Both the position numbers and the translations under genes were made by a program. A stretch of 10,929 bases of DNA, taken from contig NZ_DXLG01000051.1 in NCBI RefSeq assembly GCF_019414865.1, positions 1-10,929 on the forward strand. The letters are read 5' to 3'. The DNA is from Veillonella sp. GTDB lineage: Bacteria > Bacillota > Negativicutes > Veillonellales > Veillonellaceae. Under the pieces are notes generated by a model. It saw nothing but the letters and a program-made list of their open reading frames with translations, searched no databases and was not told the DNA's origin. Shown here piece by piece: positions 6,572-10,929 of this stretch; the first letter of the stretch is position 1; each line of letters begins with the position of its first letter.

Positions 6572-9500
6572 TTAGAAGCTTCTTGTCCAACGACCACCTA
6601 AATAATTGTTTCCTTGCGATGTACGCCATGCAGTGAACTTGAGGTTTCGTTTTACAGAATACTCAACACCATATTTATTTTGTTTATTATTGATACCTTG
6701 AGAATAAGTAAGCATTACCTTTGGCACAATATACTTGCCAATTTCAATGTTGTAATTACCTGCTGTTGCCCTATTAGTTGGTTCATCAGGATCAATGGAA
6801 CCTGTCGTAATATTAATCCGATCTAAACCTAATGTATTTTGCAATGCATCTTGCACATAGCCAAAGGCAAACATTTGTAAACCTGCTGTAGCAACAGCAT
6901 TCACATCATCATTTGTCAATGTACTACTATTTGAATCTGCACCACGACCAAAGGTTAACATGGAAATAATTTGCTTTCTAGACAAACTAGGATTAGACGA
7001 CAAAGTAAGATCCATATGGTCTACAGTCCCTTTTACACCAAGCATAATATTGTAGTTGCTTACATTCGTTTCAGCCTCTAATTGTAAGTTTGGTAAATAG
7101 GAACCACCTACAAAGTGTGCATTCCCCTTCGTAATATTAAATACATGACTTAAGTATTTGAACGTACCAGATTTAACATCGAACTGGCCACTAGCAGTTG
7201 GGTTTTGTAATGTGCCACCGAAATGAACATCACCACCGATAAACATGTTATATAGAGTTCGATCATATAAGCGTACGCCCTTGCCAGCATGAATATTAAC
7301 ATCTACACCCATGTTGGTGCTACTTTCACTAGACTGCAAGGAAAGAGGAATCTTAAATTGGATGTTTTCTAGGTCCAAATTACCTATCAAGGTAGGTAAT
7401 CCATCACGTTCCGCAATGTAAAGTTCACCATTTAATGGGCCTCTCACATATTCGCTACGAACATCGAGTCCATCAAGTTGAACGGCAGCCTTATAGTTGG
7501 TAAGCTCATGACCAGACCAATTTACCTTAGCAGCTAAACCAGCACTACCTTTCCCCATATTGATACGAGATTGGAAATCCCCTTGTTGTCCAGAGAAGAT
7601 TAAATCTCCGTCAATACCAGTAATTTCATTATCTACATTGGCCAATTTCATAGTACCATTACGTACAGATACTGTGCCGTATGCCTCAGGTTGGTCTATA
7701 GTCCCTGTAAGCCTAATTGCACCCTTTAACGGCCCCGTTGCATCTTTAACACTAGTAGTAACAAGAGGAATAACAGCCATATCTGCTTCGTTAAAGTCAA
7801 TTGTTACATCCATAGATTTAGCATCACTAGCTTCTAAATAACCAGATGTATAAAGAGCCGCCAATGGAATTTTACCATAAATACTGAGCTTATAGCCTCC
7901 TTTAGCGCCTTGAATACGTTGGATTTGAATGACATGATCTTGCATTGTAGCCAACGCAAAGCCTTCATCAATACCAATTCCATTGAACGAACCGGACTCT
8001 ACTGCACCAGATAATTCCACCTTAGGATTTTTAGTTTCTCCAGTAACATTCACAACACCTGTTACCCAGCCTGTTGCTTGAATATCCTTACCTACAAGTG
8101 GTAAGAATGGCACTATGTCGACATCCTTTAAGGCTACTTGTAAATCAGCTTGCCCATCGAGATCCAAAGTACCACCCATAGCAATGAGGCCCTCACCAAC
8201 AGGTAGTTTTAAAGTGGTAATTTTAAACTTACGATTAGCTAGGCTAGCATCAATTGTTGCATCCCCTACTACCTTATCATCAATGCTAACATCGTTAATT
8301 TTACCATTTACAATAACACTTGGATTGTCCTTCGTACCTCCAATTTCAACAGAGCCATTTAATTGACCATCGAGGTGCTCATCAGCTCGATCTAATAAAG
8401 CCAATAAGTTCTTTACACTACCATTGGTAACATCTAAAACACCAAATAACTGTTTACTATCATCGAGCTTCATGCCACCTTTGGCAACATAACGACCACC
8501 ATTTGATTCAGCAAACGAAAAATCTTGTACATTTACGACGGATTTATCTGCATACACGTGGCCATGAATATCAGTCAATAATTGCCCATTTATAGATAAA
8601 GCATCAGATAAAATGTAACCATTAAACTGAGGGTTATCCATAGAACCTGTTATAGTACCACGGCCTGCTAGTAAACCATCCACCTTATAGTCGGTATTGA
8701 TGAGCAATCTCCCCATATCGATTTTCTTACCTTCAAAATCAATATTAATAGCCTCTTTTGATACAGTACCGCCACCGGTAATAGTCGCACCATAACCTTC
8801 AATATCAAAGCGATAAAATTCTAATCTTTCATTTTTATAGTTATACTTTGCAAAAGCGTTAGTTATAAGTTTGCCATATGCAGACCCATCCCATAAATGA
8901 GCTCGGCCTTCTACAATAGGATTGGCTACAGTCCCAGTTATATGGTTATCAGTTTCAAACCATCCTGTAATAGGAATATCGGTTACAGGACGAATTAGAT
9001 TTTCAATACGTACAGCACGAGCTTTAGCATTTAAATCTAGGGCGTCAGTATTGATATTATACCAACCGGTAATATCATAGCCACCACTACCGTCACCAAT
9101 ATGACCATTTGTAATTGTTAGAACATGATTGTCTAAAGTAATATCACTATGAATATCATTAAAATGAGCACCCTTATAGAGAACCTCTTGCCCCCATACA
9201 GTACCAGTCACATTAGGATTATCTAAGGCGCCTTTTACATTAATAGATGTGCTAACAGTACCAGCAACATCGTCACCTATGATTGAACTAAGTGATGTTA
9301 ACGGTAACGCATTACCAGAAATTGTGGCATCCACTTGACCATTTTGAATAGAACCATATCCACTAAAGGATCCAGTTCCCATATTTCCAACCATAGTTAT
9401 ATTGGTAAGATTGTCACTATGGGTTAGATCCGCTTTTACAGAATCCAACACTATACCACGGACCCCAATCTGATGGCCCTGAACAGCGCCTACAAGATCT

Positions 9501-10858
9501 GTAACTTGATTATTCTTACCCAAAACGTGGATTTCTCCATCAATAGTTCCCGTAATAGGCATCGTCAAATCTTGTGTAAAAGCATCTAACGATAAGGCAT
9601 GAACATCAGCAATAGCGTCAAAATCACCTGTATCTACGACGTATTGACCTTTAACTTTAGCATTACCAGCGCCAATAGACAATTGAGCATCATCGATACG
9701 AACTAATCCATTATCGTATACTACATTTCCCTGTACGCGATCCACATGGTACCCTTTATAAGAAATACCATCACTGCCTATGGTTGCATCCACCCGCGGC
9801 GCTACAGTAGTGCCTCCAATATGAGCACGACCACCGACAATACCAGTAACCCCCACATCTGTAATGGCTTCTAGATTTACCTTATCTGCTACAACATTAA
9901 GATTAAGATATTCTTCGTCTTTCCCCAAGGTAACGAGACCATTAAGCTTAGCTGCTTGATCATTGATACGCCAAGAGCTGTGGCTAATAACAATTTGGTC
10001 ATGATTGAGCATAATACGACCTTCACCATCAGTAATGGTATACATCGTATTGCCCCGCTTATAAGTGCCTGTTAAACCTTTAAAGCCTACATTGCCACTC
10101 ATAATATATTGTCCATCTTCACTTTTAACATTGAGATGTAAATCTTGTAATTTCCCCTTCGTAACAACAAGATCTTTGCGCAACGGAATAAAGCTCATAA
10201 TACCAGCAGTATCAATTTCATCGGCTTGTACAAAGACATCGAAATTAGATACATCGTCCATATCTATTTTGCCATTTACAAGGACAGATGAACCATCTAC
10301 ATCAGCTGTAAATGCCCCTTTGGACATACCACTCATATTAAGAGCAACGGTGCCATCAAGGTTTTCAACATTGCGTTTAACGCCATCTTTAGTGCGCAGC
10401 GCTACATGGCCATTATTAATGGTAATATCACCATCAAAACTACCCGATTTATTCGGATCAGATGGTTTAACTAACTTTTCTATACTCCAAGACCCCTCGT
10501 TCAATTGCCATATGTGAAGATCAGGTGCATCCACGGTAACATTGGATATAGCTGTCGCCCCTGATGTGTTACCCCCAATTATACTTGGTAATGCAGATAG
10601 TTTAACCCCAACAGCTACATCTTGTGCCGTCCCTACTAAGTGACCATCCCGATCTTTAATCACCACATCAGATAAAACTACATCACCATTCCAATTGATA
10701 CGAAGAGAATCATAGTCCACAGATCCGTTTATGGTATTATTTACTTGTTCTTTAACCATAGGTGCTACATAGGTCTTAGCTATAGGGTTTATACTAACAC
10801 CAACTGCAGAAAATCCTAAAATTGCAGCCCCTATGAGACACCACTTTTTACGGGTCAT
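6572..10858 (-). CDS. tamB: TamB, inner-membrane-anchored translocation and assembly module / lipid-bridge protein
   Basis: This 1428-residue protein is a TamB/YtfN homologue (AsmA-like superfamily), which spans the periplasm as a long beta-groove. In well-studied diderms the family works in outer-membrane phospholipid supply and assembly of some barrel proteins. An N-terminal membrane anchor (about 6-24) follows MTRKK. The body is beta-rich with recurring G-x-x-x-N-P units about every 100 residues. GKIPL occurs at 995-999. The C-terminal TamB (DUF490) domain covers about 1110-1428. It includes the conserved block around LTFGR (1301-1305) and a Tyr/Phe-rich beta ending with terminal Phe. The ATG has GGGAG 6 bases upstream. 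Length is comparable to E. coli TamB (about 1259 residues), somewhat longer. It stands next to bamA, with no tamA in the window, as in many bacteria outside Proteobacteria. Confidence 0.95.
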   Translation of the reverse strand: MTRKKWCLIGAAILGFSAVGVSINPIAKTYVAPMVKEQVNNTINGSVDYDSLRINWNGDVVLSDVVIKDRDGHLVGTAQDVAVGVKLSALPSIIGGNTSGATAISNVTVDAPDLHIWQLNEGSWSIEKLVKPSDPNKSGSFDGDITINNGHVALRTKDGVKRNVENLDGTVALNMSGMSKGAFTADVDGSSVLVNGKIDMDDVSNFDVFVQADEIDTAGIMSFIPLRKDLVVTKGKLQDLHLNVKSEDGQYIMSGNVGFKGLTGTYKRGNTMYTITDGEGRIMLNHDQIVISHSSWRINDQAAKLNGLVTLGKDEEYLNLNVVADKVNLEAITDVGVTGIVGGRAHIGGTTVAPRVDATIGSDGISYKGYHVDRVQGNVVYDNGLVRIDDAQLSIGAGNAKVKGQYVVDTGDFDAIADVHALSLDAFTQDLTMPITGTIDGEIHVLGKNNQVTDLVGAVQGHQIGVRGIVLDSVKADLTHSDNLTNITMVGNMGTGSFSGYGSIQNGQVDATISGNALPLTSLSSIIGDDVAGTVSTSINVKGALDNPNVTGTVWGQEVLYKGAHFNDIHSDITLDNHVLTITNGHIGDGSGGYDITGWYNINTDALDLNAKARAVRIENLIRPVTDIPITGWFETDNHITGTVANPIVEGRAHLWDGSAYGKLITNAFAKYNYKNERLEFYRFDIEGYGATITGGGTVSKEAINIDFEGKKIDMGRLLINTDYKVDGLLAGRGTITGSMDNPQFNGYILSDALSINGQLLTDIHGHVYADKSVVNVQDFSFAESNGGRYVAKGGMKLDDSKQLFGVLDVTNGSVKNLLALLDRADEHLDGQLNGSVEIGGTKDNPSVIVNGKINDVSIDDKVVGDATIDASLANRKFKITTLKLPVGEGLIAMGGTLDLDGQADLQVALKDVDIVPFLPLVGKDIQATGWVTGVVNVTGETKNPKVELSGAVESGSFNGIGIDEGFALATMQDHVIQIQRIQGAKGGYKLSIYGKIPLAALYTSGYLEASDAKSMDVTIDFNEADMAVIPLVTTSVKDATGPLKGAIRLTGTIDQPEAYGTVSVRNGTMKLANVDNEITGIDGDLIFSGQQGDFQSRINMGKGSAGLAAKVNWSGHELTNYKAAVQLDGLDVRSEYVRGPLNGELYIAERDGLPTLIGNLDLENIQFKIPLSLQSSESSTNMGVDVNIHAGKGVRLYDRTLYNMFIGGDVHFGGTLQNPTASGQFDVKSGTFKYLSHVFNITKGNAHFVGGSYLPNLQLEAETNVSNYNIMLGVKGTVDHMDLTLSSNPSLSRKQIISMLTFGRGADSNSSTLTNDDVNAVATAGLQMFAFGYVQDALQNTLGLDRINITTGSIDPDEPTNRATAGNYNIEIGKYIVPKVMLTYSQGINNKQNKYGVEYSVKRNLKFTAWRTSQGNNYLGGRWTRSF

Positions 10859-10903
10859 AATGATCTCCCATACACATTATGAATAAAATAAATATATATA
10901 CTA

Positions 10904-10912
10904 ATCTTACCA
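10904..10912 (-). promoter_or_regulatory. Weak extended -10-like element upstream of tamB
   Basis: The minus strand reads TGGTAAGAT, matching the TGn extension and 4 of 6 positions of TATAAT. The matching -35 would lie partly beyond the window edge and cannot be judged. If used, the leader would be about 38 bases. The 71 bases upstream of tamB otherwise hold only its ribosome binding site (10865-10869), an A/T stretch and a short CA run. Confidence 0.22.
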
Positions 10913-10929
10913 CACACACAGTAATAACT

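Noticed and set aside
10065..10517. Plus-strand open frame of 150 codons opposite tamB
   Set aside because: Ser/Pro/Leu-rich antisense shadow of the TamB coding sequence, with no recognisable domain.
10911..10920. (CA)5 dinucleotide run upstream of tamB as a phase-variation tract
   Set aside because: Five units are too few to expect frequent slippage, and there is no further evidence that its length matters.
1..10929. Mobile element, defence system, CRISPR array or RNA gene
   Set aside because: Reading through both strands I found no transposase, integrase, direct-repeat array or tRNA/rRNA-like sequence. All substantial open reading is explained by envelope biogenesis genes.

Overview
The window is AT-rich and carries seven protein-coding genes, all on the minus strand, with almost no spare DNA. 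Together they are the machinery of a Gram-negative-type outer membrane. The protein sequences suggest a diderm Firmicute of the class Negativicutes, most probably Veillonella or a close relative: an LpxD-type lipid A enzyme, a short BamA and several OmpH/Skp paralogues sit next to TamB, and the genes have strong Gram-positive-style ribosome binding sites (AGGAGG or GGGAG). The genus is recognised from general knowledge of these proteins, not from a search.

In transcription order (high to low coordinates) the layout is: tamB (10858-6572), a 177-bp gap with a stem-loop and a good extended -10 promoter, bamA (6394-4223), a 107-bp gap with two hairpins, ompH-like 1 (4115-3627), ompH-like 2 (3597-2626), ompH-like 3, a lipoprotein (2614-2084), lpxD (2052-1021, TTG start) and an LpxL/HtrB-type acyltransferase (1014-112). 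Past the last gene is a long imperfect stem-loop with a U-rich tail on the minus transcript, a possible operon end. The five genes from ompH1 to the acyltransferase are separated by only 6-31 bp and are almost certainly co-transcribed. tamB and bamA may be separate transcripts or a read-through pair.

The genes act in one process. BamA inserts beta-barrel proteins in the outer membrane. The OmpH/Skp proteins chaperone unfolded barrel proteins across the periplasm. TamB is a long inner-membrane-anchored beta-groove protein linked to outer-membrane phospholipid transport and barrel assembly. LpxD and the acyltransferase add acyl chains to lipid A. No TamA gene is present, so BamA is the obvious local partner for TamB.

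I see no mobile element, CRISPR array, tRNA, rRNA or foreign island. This is a core envelope locus rather than an accessory region. The points most worth a second look are the three OmpH paralogues with three different N-terminal anchors, the three-POTRA BamA with a long Thr/Ala-rich N-terminal stretch, a roughly 100-residue periodicity in TamB, and the hairpins between genes.
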